From positions 1-64,000 of the forward strand of contig JAWKHI010000033.1 of assembly GCA_041394885.1 (NCBI GenBank): 64,000 nt of DNA, in the 5' to 3' direction. Below are positions 38,575-47,449 of the stretch, in pieces. The stretch is from DSOI01 sp041394885. GTDB taxonomy: Bacteria; Acidobacteriota; Terriglobia; Bryobacterales; Bryobacteraceae. Position 1 is the stretch's first letter. The number at the start of each line of letters is the position of its first letter. The notes below the pieces were generated by a model. It did not search any database. It had not been told where the DNA came from and saw only the letters and a program-made list of their open reading frames with translations. The position numbers and the translations under genes are program-made.

Positions 38575-39956
38575 TGCGCTTTAGACTGAGCCGTTTCCGG
38601 ATGCGTTTGGCGGAACTCGCGCAGCCGCGGCGGCTCCACCTCTTTCTTCCAGGCGGCGAGTTTGCCCCGGAGGCGGGCGGTGGCGGCGGGGTCGCGTTCG
38701 GCGAGATTCACTTTCTCCTCCACGTCGGCGGCCAGATCGAACACGTGCTCGGCGCCGTCGTCGATGACGTATTTGGTATCGCCGTCGCGGACGGCCCAAC
38801 GGCGGGTTTTGGCGCGTTTGTAACTCCAGTAGAGGGTTCGCGGAACGGGCTTCTTCTTGCCGGTGAGTATGGGCAGAAGGTCCATGCCGTCGAGCGGGCG
38901 TGTGGGCCGCACCTGCGCGGCGGCGAGGATGGTGGCGGAAACGTCCATGGTAATGGCCACCTGCGTGGTGGTGGCGTCAGCGGGCAGCACGCCGGGCCAG
39001 CGCATCAGGCACGGGACTCGGATGCCGCCTTCCCAGCATGAGCTCTTGGCTCCGCGGAACGGGACGTTGCGGCTGCGGTTGTAACCGCCGTTGTCGCTTT
39101 TGAAAATCACGAGTGTGTCGGAGGCGGCGCCGGCGCGGTCGAGCGCGGTGAGGATGTCGCCGACACGGCGGTCCATGTGCTCCACCATCCGGACGTAGGT
39201 GGCCCGGGTGCCGGCGTTCCACTTGGACTTGTCGGCCACGGGTGCGTCGCCAGGCCCCTGCAACGGGGTGTGCGGCGCGGTGAAGGGGACGTAGAGGAAG
39301 AACGGCTTGTCGCGCGGGCGGACGCGGGCGAGCCAGTCAATGGCGTGATCGGCGATGAGATCCGTGGCGTGGCCGGTGCGTTCAACGGGCTTGCCGTTGC
39401 GGTAGAGAACGTTGGTCCCATCCTCCTCGCGGTGGGTGATGTAGTCGGCGTTGCCGCCGAGGATGCCGAAGTACTCGTCGAAGCCGTGGGCGTTGGGGGC
39501 GAAGCGCCCGGTGTAGCCGAGGTGCCATTTGCCGGAGCAGCAGGTGGCGTAACCGGCGTCGCGCAGCATCCGCGCGATCGAAGTTTCCGAAACCGGCAGC
39601 CCCAGTTCGCCGCGCGCGGCGAGCCACTCGGCTTCGTCATAGCGGCCTACGTTGCCCACGCCGATGGCGCACTCGAGCCCGCCGACGCGCTGTTGGTAGC
39701 GTCCGGTGAGGAAGCCGGTGCGGGTGGGCGAACATTCCGGCGCGTTCGAGTAGGCCTGCGTGAAGCGCACGCCGCGGCGGCCGAGTGAATCGATGTGGGG
39801 CGTCTTGATGTCCGGGCACTGGTAAGAAGAAAGGTCAGAGGCGCCGAGATCGTCGGCGAGCAGCATCACGATGTTGGGCCGCCCAGCGGCGCGAGCCACC
39901 CTGGTGGTGAGTGGGCCCGCGGCGAGCGCGGAAGTCAGTAGTTGTCGTCGAGTCAT
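38571..39956 (-). CDS. Tat-exported arylsulfatase
   Basis: 461 residues from ATG 39956 (MTRRQLLTSALAAG, Tat-like). Metal residues in IVMLLADDLGASDL. The formylglycine site is ECSPTRTGFLTGRY (C75, C-x-P-T-R, the S/T variant). Then CCSGKWHLGY and IFKSDNGGYNRSRN. Arylsulfatase A-like. Four-base overlaps with both neighbours show tight coupling. Confidence 0.9.
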   Translation of the reverse strand: MTRRQLLTSALAAGPLTTRVARAAGRPNIVMLLADDLGASDLSSYQCPDIKTPHIDSLGRRGVRFTQAYSNAPECSPTRTGFLTGRYQQRVGGLECAIGVGNVGRYDEAEWLAARGELGLPVSETSIARMLRDAGYATCCSGKWHLGYTGRFAPNAHGFDEYFGILGGNADYITHREEDGTNVLYRNGKPVERTGHATDLIADHAIDWLARVRPRDKPFFLYVPFTAPHTPLQGPGDAPVADKSKWNAGTRATYVRMVEHMDRRVGDILTALDRAGAASDTLVIFKSDNGGYNRSRNVPFRGAKSSCWEGGIRVPCLMRWPGVLPADATTTQVAITMDVSATILAAAQVRPTRPLDGMDLLPILTGKKKPVPRTLYWSYKRAKTRRWAVRDGDTKYVIDDGAEHVFDLAADVEEKVNLAERDPAATARLRGKLAAWKKEVEPPRLREFRQTHPETAQSKAQ

Positions 39957-40816
39957 CCGGCTAAAAGATCCTTTCCGGCCGGCACGCGGCCCTCGAGAAA
40001 AGCCTGCCCGGCATGGCCGCCGAAGTCCCGGGCGATGCCGGCGGCGGTCTCCACGAACGCGTTCATGCGATCCGCGCCCAGACGCTGGAACAAGCCAGGC
40101 ATGGTATCCAGGCACCATCCGTTGGCCTGGAGGCCGACGGTTTCAACGAGTGTCCGGAAGGCGGCCAGATAGGCGGGTGAGCGTTCGACGCTGCGCAGCC
40201 GGACAAGCGTCCCATAGGCGGCGGACACGTCGCCGGCGATGAGTGATGCCGCCAGCGGCAAGGCTTCCGGAACGCGCGCCAGGGCAGCCGGGAGGCGCTC
40301 GGCGTCGCGGCTTTCCTCCATACGTTCGGCGGGGAAGGCGGCGGTGAAGCGCTGCAGGTCCGCGATGGAATGGACGGCGGCGAGGCTGGCCATGGCGAGG
40401 ATAGCGTCCTTGGTGGTCATGGCGTAGGCGGCGACGCAGGCGAACTTGCGGGGCTCGCGATTGGTGGCGTCGATGACGCGCTTCATGCCGCTTTCGCCCA
40501 GGTCCGCGGCGGCGGGAGCGAGGGTGGGGAACTGTTCGAGAAACGTGTCGCGGCCGTTGTCGGCGAGGGCCTGCATCCATTGGGCGAAATGATCCAGGAT
40601 GAATTGGGCGCACTTGCGGTCCGGCTGTGCGGCTTCGAGCGCGCGCCGCAGACAAGCGATGCCTTCGCCCGGGCCGAGAGAAGAAGGCGTGCGGAACTGC
40701 TCGGCGACTACGATGTCGGCGATCCTGGCCGCGTCTGGCCTCGCGCCGGGAGCAAGCCCCGCCACCAGCGCGTAGACAGGGTGAATAGCCGCGAGTTGGG
40801 ATTCGAGTTCCGGCAC
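39953..40816 (-). CDS. helical protein of unknown function, operon with sulfatase
   Basis: 287 residues from GTG 40816, soluble and almost wholly alpha-helical (Ala/Leu/Arg-rich). No signal peptide and no recognised motif; the most structured part is ANGWCLDTMPGLFQRLGADR. It overlaps the sulfatase start (ATGA). AAGGAT precedes the GTG as a Shine-Dalgarno and TACAAT lies 11 bases upstream. Possibly a HEAT/TPR-like scaffold, but nothing seen proves this. Confidence 0.7.
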   Translation of the reverse strand: MPELESQLAAIHPVYALVAGLAPGARPDAARIADIVVAEQFRTPSSLGPGEGIACLRRALEAAQPDRKCAQFILDHFAQWMQALADNGRDTFLEQFPTLAPAAADLGESGMKRVIDATNREPRKFACVAAYAMTTKDAILAMASLAAVHSIADLQRFTAAFPAERMEESRDAERLPAALARVPEALPLAASLIAGDVSAAYGTLVRLRSVERSPAYLAAFRTLVETVGLQANGWCLDTMPGLFQRLGADRMNAFVETAAGIARDFGGHAGQAFLEGRVPAGKDLLAG

Positions 40817-40827
40817 CGATCCTTATG

Positions 40828-40833
40828 ATTGTA
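40828..40833 (-). promoter_or_regulatory. -10 box TACAAT for the helical protein-sulfatase-decarboxylase operon
   Basis: TACAAT on the minus strand, 11 bases before GTG 40816 with AAGGAT in between. It would give a leader of about 5 bases. Opposes the + strand box at 40867. Confidence 0.45.
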
Positions 40834-40866
40834 CGGCCTGCATTGAATAGACGTGGCGGGAAGGAC

Positions 40867-40872
40867 TACAAT
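40867..40872 (+). promoter_or_regulatory. -10 box TACAAT for the sialidase/DUF5060 operon
   Basis: TACAAT followed by exactly 7 bases and ATG 40880, so a leaderless mRNA is predicted. Two further ATGs (40871, 40874) fall inside or directly after the box and are unlikely starts if it is used. Confidence 0.5.
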
Positions 40873-40879
40873 GATGCGG

Positions 40880-41167
40880 ATGCCAGCCTGGAACTATGCG
40901 CAGGAACATGGCGGCGACCCGGGCGACGAAACCGCCGCGGACCTTCGGACGTATCTCGATCGCATCCCGGACCCCAAGATCCGCCAGTATCGCCGCGAGT
41001 GGACCGATGACGAAGTGATGGTTTGGTGCGGTGACTTCGCCGACGACGGCTACTTGATCCTGCCCGCAAGCGCGCGGAGCGTGGACGCGGCCGAGTTCCG
41101 CCGTGAACTGGAAGCGTCGATCGCGTACCGGGAGGCGAAGCTTCGCGTGGTGACGCCAGCATGGTAA
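40880..41167 (+). CDS. small hypothetical protein, first gene of the sialidase operon
   Basis: 95 residues from ATG 40880, chosen by the 7-base spacing from TACAAT; 40871 is the alternative. Acidic, soluble: YLDRIPDPKIRQYRREWTDD, EVMVWCGDFADDGYLILPAS, then a helix of charged residues. No family recognised. It ends 7 bases before the sialidase start. Confidence 0.6.
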   Translation: MPAWNYAQEHGGDPGDETAADLRTYLDRIPDPKIRQYRREWTDDEVMVWCGDFADDGYLILPASARSVDAAEFRRELEASIAYREAKLRVVTPAW

Positions 41168-41174
41168 CAGGAGC

Positions 41175-42323
41175 ATGGTGATCGGGCGGCGGGCGTTGTT
41201 CGGGTTGGCGCCGGCGCTAATCGGCGTTGGCCGTGCCGCACCGGCTCCCAAGGCGCGGATCGAAACGGTGGACGTGATATCGCGGCAGCCGCGTTACTAT
41301 CACGCGTGGCCGACGCTCGCGCGGCGGCGTAACGGGGAGTTGGTGGCCTCGTACTCTGGCGGACGCGAGGCGCACGTGTGCCCATTCGGGCGCGTGGAAG
41401 CGATCACGTCGCGCGATGAGGGCCGCACGTGGAGTTGGCCCCGTGTGTTGATGGATACACCGATCGACGACCGGGATTCGGGCATCGTTGAAACGGCGCG
41501 GGGATCGCTGCTGGTGACGACGTTCACCTCACTGGCCTACGAGAAAGTGCTCGCGGAGGCGAAGGATTGGGAGCCCGAGCGGTTAGACCGGTGGCGCGCG
41601 GTGCAGCATGCCACCTCGGCCGACGAGCGGCAAGGGCTGCTGGGCGCATGGATGCTACGTTCCACCGATGGGGGGCTGACGTGGTCGGCGCCGTTCCGGG
41701 TTCCCGTAACGAGTCCGCATGGGCCGGTGGCGGTTTCCGGCGGGCGGCTGCTCTATCCCGGCAAGCGGTATCCGAACAATGGCGCGATCGGGGTGTGCGA
41801 ATCCACCGACGATGGCGTGACATGGCGATGGCTGGCGCAGATCCCGTCGCGCGCGGGGGACGCCTTCGCCGACTATCACGAGTTGCACGCGGTGGAGACG
41901 GCGGACAAACGGATTGTGGCCCACATACGGAACCACAACAAGGCGAACGACCGGGAGACGCTACAGAGCGAGTCCACCGACGGCGGGCGAACGTGGAGCG
42001 TCCCCCGGCCGATCGGGGTTTGGGGATTGCCGTCGCATCTGCTGCGCCTGCGCGACGGACGCCTATTGATGAGCTACGGCTACCGGCGCGATCCGCGCGG
42101 CAATCACGCGCGAATCAGCGAGGATCATGGCCGTACGTGGTCCGAGCCGATTGTGCTGTCGGCGGACGGGACGGGCGATCTCGGATATCCGTCGACGGTG
42201 GAGCTGGGCGATGGATCGTTATTGACCTTGTGGTACGAGTTTCGAAATTCGGGCTCGACAGTAGCGAAGTTGGCGAGCCCGCCGTTGTCGGTGCTTCGTT
42301 TGGCGCGATGGTCGTTGGGATGA
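41175..42323 (+). CDS. exported sialidase-like BNR-repeat protein
   Basis: 382 residues with an export signal (GRRALFGLAPALIGVGRA, Tat-like) and an AGGAG Shine-Dalgarno. Five Asp boxes (S-x-D-x-G-x-T-W): SRDEGRTWSW, STDGGLTWSA, STDDGVTWRW, STDGGRTWSV, SEDHGRTWSE. A six-bladed exo-alpha-sialidase or related glycosidase propeller is expected; the arginine triad cannot be placed with certainty. The stop overlaps the DUF5060 gene start (ATGA). Confidence 0.85.
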   Translation: MVIGRRALFGLAPALIGVGRAAPAPKARIETVDVISRQPRYYHAWPTLARRRNGELVASYSGGREAHVCPFGRVEAITSRDEGRTWSWPRVLMDTPIDDRDSGIVETARGSLLVTTFTSLAYEKVLAEAKDWEPERLDRWRAVQHATSADERQGLLGAWMLRSTDGGLTWSAPFRVPVTSPHGPVAVSGGRLLYPGKRYPNNGAIGVCESTDDGVTWRWLAQIPSRAGDAFADYHELHAVETADKRIVAHIRNHNKANDRETLQSESTDGGRTWSVPRPIGVWGLPSHLLRLRDGRLLMSYGYRRDPRGNHARISEDHGRTWSEPIVLSADGTGDLGYPSTVELGDGSLLTLWYEFRNSGSTVAKLASPPLSVLRLARWSLG

Positions 42324-44095
42324 CTATGAGTAGAATTGCGATTGCTTATCTGGCGGTGGCGGCCGCGTTGCAGGCCGGAGTCCAGCTGGACGGCGAACGG
42401 AGGCGTTGGGAGCCGGTGACGCTGACCTTCGATGGTCCACAAGCGTCGGAGTCCGGGGATCCGAATCCGTTTCGCGATTTCCGCCTGACGGTGACGTTCG
42501 AGCACGATGCGAGCGGCCGGAGTTTGACGGCGCCGGGTTACTTCGCGGCGGACGGGAAGGCTGGCGAGAGTTCGGCGGAGGGTGGCAATCAGTGGCGTGT
42601 ACATTTCGCGCCGCCGCTCGAAGGCGAGTGGCACTGGACGGCGTCGCTGCGGGCGGGCATCGACGTGGCTCTCAGCGGCGATCCCGGAGCGGGAAAGGCG
42701 GTTCCGCTCGATCCGTCGCGGGGCAGTTTCACGGCGTCCGCCGGCACGGGCAAAGGGATGCTCGAGTATGTGGGCGGGCACTACCTGCGATGGGCGGGAA
42801 CGGGCGAGTACTACCTAAAGGGCGGCGCGGACAGCCCGGAGAATTTTCTCGCTTACGCAGACTTCGACCAGACGTTTGACAAAGACGCCGATTCGGGAAG
42901 TTACAAAAAGGTGGGGCCGTTCATTCATAAGTACCAGCCGCACGTGCGGGACTGGAAGCAGGGCGATCCGTCTTGGAAGGGCGGCAAGGGTAAGGGCATC
43001 ATCGGCGCGCTGAACTATCTGGCGTCCAAGGGCGCCAATAGCGTCTACTTTCTTACTTACAATCTGGACGGCGGCGATGGGCGCGATACCTGGATGTGGT
43101 CCTCGCCCGACGTGCGAGACCGCTTCGATGTGAGCAAACTCGATCAATGGGAGATCGTTTTCCGGCATATGGACCGCCTGGGCATCATGCTGCATGTGGT
43201 GACACAGGAGACCGAGAACGACGGCAATCTGGGCGGCGGATACGGACTGAATCCGATCCGTAAGTTATATCTGCGGGAGCTGGCCGCTCGGTATTCTCAT
43301 CATGCGGCGCTAATCTGGAATCTGGGCGAGGAGAACGATACGCCGGACGCGGACCGGAAACAGATCGCGGCCTACATACGGTCTCAGGACGCCTATCGTC
43401 ATCCGATCACCGTCCACACGCATAACAACCGGGCGCTCACCACTTATACGCGACTGCTCGGCAATCCTAACTTCGAGGCTACGTCGATTCAAGGCTCGAT
43501 GCGGAATTATCATCGTGAGGCGCTGATCCTGCGGGCGCGTTCCGCCGAGGCCGGGCGAAAGTGGGCCATCTTCGGCGACGAACAGCAGACGGCGAGCAAG
43601 GGCGTGGTGCCCGATGCCGACGATCCCGGGCATGACGAGCCGCGGATCCACGCGCTGTGGGGTAACCTGATGGGCGGCGGCGCGGGTGTGGAGTGGTATT
43701 TCGGATCCAACTACGCGCACATGGATATCAATTGCGAAGACTTCCGGTCCCGCGACATTCTTTGGGGCCAGACGCGCCATGCGCTCGATTTCTTCCGGAC
43801 CCATCTCCGGTTCTGGGAGATGACGCCTCGGGATGAAATGATACTCAGCGGCGCCATGGGCCGTGTGTTCGCGCAAGGCGACCAGACCATCGCGGTGCAG
43901 CTTCCGGCCGGCGGCGAGACGCGTCTGCAATTGGCGAAAGGGAGCTACCGGGTGAAGTGGTTCGATCCGCGGAAGGGCGGGGCGCTCGTGAAGGGATCCA
44001 AGGAGATGGTGGAGGGTCCGGGTGAGGTTTCCATCGGGCTGCCGCCGGGCGATACCGACAGAGACTGGGTGGCGCTGCTCGACAGGAAAGAATAA
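42320..44095 (+). CDS. DUF5060 glycoside hydrolase-like protein
   Basis: 591 residues. A weak signal peptide (IAIAYLAVAAALQAG) leads into an N-terminal DUF5060 beta-sandwich (RRWEPVTLTFDGPQAS to EGEWHWTASL). Then a TIM barrel with LNYLASKGANSVYFLTYNLD, MLHVVTQETENDG, AALIWNLGEENDTPD (candidate acid/base Glu) and WAIFGDEQQTAS. A C-terminal beta domain ends it. Family members are predicted exo-acting glycosidases in polysaccharide loci; works with the sialidase-like neighbour (inference). Confidence 0.85.
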   Translation: MTMSRIAIAYLAVAAALQAGVQLDGERRRWEPVTLTFDGPQASESGDPNPFRDFRLTVTFEHDASGRSLTAPGYFAADGKAGESSAEGGNQWRVHFAPPLEGEWHWTASLRAGIDVALSGDPGAGKAVPLDPSRGSFTASAGTGKGMLEYVGGHYLRWAGTGEYYLKGGADSPENFLAYADFDQTFDKDADSGSYKKVGPFIHKYQPHVRDWKQGDPSWKGGKGKGIIGALNYLASKGANSVYFLTYNLDGGDGRDTWMWSSPDVRDRFDVSKLDQWEIVFRHMDRLGIMLHVVTQETENDGNLGGGYGLNPIRKLYLRELAARYSHHAALIWNLGEENDTPDADRKQIAAYIRSQDAYRHPITVHTHNNRALTTYTRLLGNPNFEATSIQGSMRNYHREALILRARSAEAGRKWAIFGDEQQTASKGVVPDADDPGHDEPRIHALWGNLMGGGAGVEWYFGSNYAHMDINCEDFRSRDILWGQTRHALDFFRTHLRFWEMTPRDEMILSGAMGRVFAQGDQTIAVQLPAGGETRLQLAKGSYRVKWFDPRKGGALVKGSKEMVEGPGEVSIGLPPGDTDRDWVALLDRKE

Positions 44096-44104
44096 GCGGA
44101 CCGG

Positions 44105-44926
44105 CTAGCCGAGTTCGAAGACTTCGGAAGCCGATCGAGCACCGGCCACCACCAGGCGCGTGGACGACCCGCACTGGTCGAGGGCGGTTTGCGCAACGAG
44201 ACGGACGATTTCCGGGTGGTTGTTGTGCTCGGAAAGATGGCCGAGGACGAGCGTTTGCGCTTCCCCGTCGAGATCGTCGCGAATGAAGTCGCTGACGTGG
44301 TCGTTGGAGAGGTGTCCCTTGCGGCCCATGACGCGCTGCTTCACTGACCATGGGTAGGGCCCGACTTTGAGCATGTCGAGGTCATGATTGGACTCGAGCA
44401 CGACCACGTGGCAGCCGCGCAAGTGGAACTTGACCGACTCGGGAAGATAGCCGAGATCCATGGCGAGACCGGCTTTCACGCCGCGGCAGGATACGGTGAA
44501 CCCGACCGGATCCGCGGCGTCGTGAGGGATGGTGAAGCTGGTCACATCGAGATCGCCGATGGAGAAGCGCGCGCCAGCCTGAAAGCATTCGAGCGCGGGT
44601 ACGACGCGCCCACACCAATCGATGAGCGGCGCGGTGAGATGAGTGAAGAAGACGGGGCAGCCGACCTTGCGGGCGATGGGCCCGACACTGAGGACATGGT
44701 CACTATGTTCGTGTGTGACGAGAATCGCGTCGAGGGTGAGAGGGTCTTCGCCAATGGCGGAGAGGCGTTCGAAGGTTTCGCGCCGGCTCAGCCCCGCGTC
44801 GATGAGGATGCGTGTGCGGGAACTGCCGACGAAGGTGCAGTTGCCCGAACTCGATGTACCCAGAACGCAGACTTTGAGGATGCCGAGCCTCCCGTAACAT
44901 TGTTGCACGTGCCGCCCCCTCCGCAA
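44105..44926 (-). CDS. YycJ/WalJ-like metallo-beta-lactamase-fold hydrolase
   Basis: MBL core: VCVLGTSSSGNC, the metal motif VTHEHSDHVLSVG, SFTIPHDAADPVGF, AMDLGYLP and GHLSEHNNHPE. Cytoplasmic MBL-fold hydrolase, possibly a nuclease or phosphodiesterase. The only canonical upstream start is TTG 44926, which adds about 15 residues unlike the family. A GGGAGG Shine-Dalgarno sits 6 bases before ATC 44881, exactly where homologues start with ATG (then L-K-V-C-V-L-G). The true start is therefore probably at 44881. Confidence 0.85.
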   Translation of the reverse strand: MRRGRHVQQCYGRLGILKVCVLGTSSSGNCTFVGSSRTRILIDAGLSRRETFERLSAIGEDPLTLDAILVTHEHSDHVLSVGPIARKVGCPVFFTHLTAPLIDWCGRVVPALECFQAGARFSIGDLDVTSFTIPHDAADPVGFTVSCRGVKAGLAMDLGYLPESVKFHLRGCHVVVLESNHDLDMLKVGPYPWSVKQRVMGRKGHLSNDHVSDFIRDDLDGEAQTLVLGHLSEHNNHPEIVRLVAQTALDQCGSSTRLVVAGARSASEVFELG

Positions 44927-45093
44927 ACGGGCTGTGCATAGAAATGTTAATATCGTTCGGCAAAGGGGCTGTGCAGGTAGCTGGACGTAACGTTTGTTAG
45001 AACAGCCACGCCAAATTTGAAGAACGCCGGTCCGGGCATACCGCCCGGCGAAACCCTGGATTGAATCGCAGAGACAAGCAAGGAGTGCTATCG

Positions 45094-45624
45094 ATGAATC
45101 GACTTATGATTACCGCTTTTGCGCTGGCCGGCGCGCTTTGGGCGCAGGATCCGTTGAGCACGGAACTCCGGCAGAGCTGGGGCCGGACGATGAACAACGT
45201 GATCGGCGCCGCCGAAAAGATGCCGGAAGGCGACTACAATTTCAAGCCCGCCGCCGAGAGCCAGAGCTTCAAGGATCTGGTAGCGCACACCGCGGATTCC
45301 GCGATGGGGCAGTGCTCGGGGTACAACGGCGAACGGAAGACGGCGGGGGCGCGCGACATGACGTCGAAGGCGGACCTGGTGGGCGCGTTGAAGGCGGCGC
45401 AGGCCGAGTGCGAGAAGGCATATGGTTCCATTACCGACGCCAAGGCGGGCGAGATGATCGAAGGGATGCGCGGCGGCAGCCGGTCGCGCCTGGGCACGCT
45501 CTACGGCAACGCGATCCACATCGAGCATGAGTACGCGCAGATGGCGGTCCATCTTCGTTTGAAGGGCGTGGTTCCGCCGTCGAGCGAGGGCCGCGGCCGG
45601 ATGGGCGGCAAGAAGAAGAACTAG
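45094..45624 (+). CDS. exported DinB-like family protein
   Basis: 176 residues. Signal peptide (LMITAFALAGALWAQ), then a four-helix DinB/YfiT-type bundle: EKMPEGDYNFKPAAESQSF, LVAHTADSAMGQ, NAIHIEHEYAQMAVHLRLKG, VVPPSSEGRG. The three histidines expected for metal binding (AHTADS, IHIEHEY) are present. Strong AGGAG Shine-Dalgarno. Exported DinB-like proteins are common in Acidobacteria; function unknown. Paralogue of 61717. Confidence 0.85.
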   Translation: MNRLMITAFALAGALWAQDPLSTELRQSWGRTMNNVIGAAEKMPEGDYNFKPAAESQSFKDLVAHTADSAMGQCSGYNGERKTAGARDMTSKADLVGALKAAQAECEKAYGSITDAKAGEMIEGMRGGSRSRLGTLYGNAIHIEHEYAQMAVHLRLKGVVPPSSEGRGRMGGKKKN

Positions 45625-45648
45625 CAGTCCCGGTGTGGGAGATGCGAA

Positions 45649-45683
45649 ACGGGGAGCACGGAGGCGCCGTGCTCCCCGTTTTC
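45649..45683 (+). terminator. rho-independent terminator after the DinB-like gene
   Basis: A 13-bp perfect stem ACGGGGAGCACGG / CCGTGCTCCCCGT with loop AGGCG, followed directly by TTTCC. It lies 25 bases after the stop codon. Confidence 0.85.
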
Positions 45684-45757
45684 CGTCCGCGGGCTGCACG
45701 TGTCCGGCGCGGGGAGCGTCATAATAGGCAGTAGAGAACAAAGTGGAGCAGCAATAC

Positions 45758-46252
45758 ATGAATCGATACAAGCCCTTGACCCGCCTATCGCGCCGCCGCC
45801 TGTTGCGGCGCGGGTTTTCGCTCATGGAGTTGCTGATCGTGGTGGCGATCCTGATGATCATCGGCGCGGTGGCGATTCCGAAGATCAACATCGCGTTGAT
45901 GAGCGCGAAGGAATCGGCGGCGGTGCGGGAGGTTCACAACCTCATTACGGCGCAGACGCAATACATGTCGAGCTTCGGGCGCTATGCACAGAGCCTGACG
46001 GAATTGGGGCCGCCCTCGAGCGGACAGCCGAGCGCCACGGCGTCGGACCTGATTTCGGGCGAGATCGCCAAGGGCGAAAAGAACGGATACAAGTTCACGC
46101 TGCAGGGGACGCCGCAAGGGTTTTCGATCACGGCGCTGCCGACGCAGTTCGGCGCCACGGGGCGCTACACCTATTTCACAGACGCCAGCGGCGTGATTCG
46201 CCGGAACGCGGGGGCGGAGCCGGCGACGGCGCAGAGCCCGGAATTGAAGTAG
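45758..46252 (+). CDS. type IV pilin-like / pseudopilin protein
   Basis: 164 residues. Prepilin signal RRGFSLMELLIVVAILMIIG with cleavage between G and F and Glu at +5. The hydrophobic helix is followed by a short globular domain (NLITAQTQYMSSFGRYAQSL, GYKFTLQG, ITALPTQFGATGRYTYFTD), as in acidobacterial PilA/GspG-like proteins. No pilus assembly genes nearby. The methionine 5 codons upstream is possible but unneeded. Confidence 0.85.
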   Translation: MNRYKPLTRLSRRRLLRRGFSLMELLIVVAILMIIGAVAIPKINIALMSAKESAAVREVHNLITAQTQYMSSFGRYAQSLTELGPPSSGQPSATASDLISGEIAKGEKNGYKFTLQGTPQGFSITALPTQFGATGRYTYFTDASGVIRRNAGAEPATAQSPELK

Positions 46253-46263
46253 CCGGGCGGGAA

Positions 46264-47388
46264 TCAGCCCAGCCGGTAGAACCGGAAGAAGAGATGATCG
46301 ACGGGTAGGATTTCGAAACGTTCGAATCCTGCCTCGCGCGCGTAGCGCTCGAGGGTTTCCGGACGCATGACGGTGCCCGTGCAAGCCGAGGGATGCTCCG
46401 ACATGCCGGCCGGGAGGCAACACAGGATACTCCAGCCGTACATCATCCAATCCACGTCGCTGCCAGCGGGATCATGCGGACCGGGCTGAAACGTGTGGTT
46501 CACGCGTTCGTCGACCACGAGCACGGCTCCGCCGGGCTTGAGCATGCGCCGCATGGTGCGAAGCGCGGCCACGGGATTCGACATGTCGTGGATGCATTCG
46601 AGCGCCATGGCGAGATCGTACTGGCCGCGGAGGGAGGGGTCGGCGGCGTCACGGTGTTGGAAGAAGACGCGGTCGGTAACGGCGTAGTCGCGGGCGTTGG
46701 CGCGGGCCATGCCGATCGAGGCTTCGTCGAGGTCGAAGCCGTCCACCTGGGCGGTGGGATAACAGCGCGCGACTCCGATGCCAGACCAGCCGGCTCCGCA
46801 GCCGATGTCGGCCACGCGCGCGCCGGGCGCGCCGAGGCGCCGGTGTATGTCGCCCATCGCGGGGATCCACTCCTGGCCGAGTTGTTGGAGGAACATGGTG
46901 CGGTTGATGCGCGCCTGCCCTTCGCGGGCGTCGGCGCCGTATTCTTCCCATGAGACTCCGCCGCCGCTGCGGAAGGCGGCGATGAGCTTATCCATGGGAC
47001 GGACAACGCCGTTGAGGATCTGCGCCATCGGGGCCAGATAGTTGAGGCTTTCGGGGTCGGCAAGGACTTCGGCATGGGCGGCGCTGATGCCGTATCGGCG
47101 ATCGTCAGCGGTCTCGCCGCCCATCGGTTCGAGGATGCCGGTGGCGGCCTGCTGCTCGAGCCATTCGCGCACGTAGCGGGGATGGGTGCGTGTGGCCTGG
47201 GCGAGTTCGGCGGCGGTCATGGGACGGTGCGTCGCCAGGGTGTGATAGAAGCCGAGGCGGTCGCCGAGGTAGATGGCGAACAGGTCGAAAGCACCGGAAA
47301 GGGAGTGGAGCAGACGGCCCTGGAATGCCTCCACGTTCGACATGGAGGGCGATACGCCGGGTTGGGCTTTCGCAGTGGCGGTACTCAT
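46264..47388 (-). CDS. class I SAM-dependent methyltransferase with winged-helix N-terminus
   Basis: 374 residues. N-terminal dimerisation/winged-helix region (LFAIYLGDRLGFYHTLATHR, THPRYVREWLEQQAATGIL) as in O-methyltransferase-like rRNA/secondary-metabolite enzymes. SAM motif I at about residue 190 (VADIGCGAGWSG), GFDLDEASI, and MLKPGGAVLVVDERV. Substrate unknown. TAGCCT lies 6 bases before the ATG, a weak leaderless candidate. Confidence 0.8.
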   Translation of the reverse strand: MSTATAKAQPGVSPSMSNVEAFQGRLLHSLSGAFDLFAIYLGDRLGFYHTLATHRPMTAAELAQATRTHPRYVREWLEQQAATGILEPMGGETADDRRYGISAAHAEVLADPESLNYLAPMAQILNGVVRPMDKLIAAFRSGGGVSWEEYGADAREGQARINRTMFLQQLGQEWIPAMGDIHRRLGAPGARVADIGCGAGWSGIGVARCYPTAQVDGFDLDEASIGMARANARDYAVTDRVFFQHRDAADPSLRGQYDLAMALECIHDMSNPVAALRTMRRMLKPGGAVLVVDERVNHTFQPGPHDPAGSDVDWMMYGWSILCCLPAGMSEHPSACTGTVMRPETLERYAREAGFERFEILPVDHLFFRFYRLG

Positions 47389-47449
47389 GAATCCAGGCTA
47401 TCGGGAGCGCCGCGGCAAGTCGTCAGGGACAGGTAAGCAACTTGTAAAA

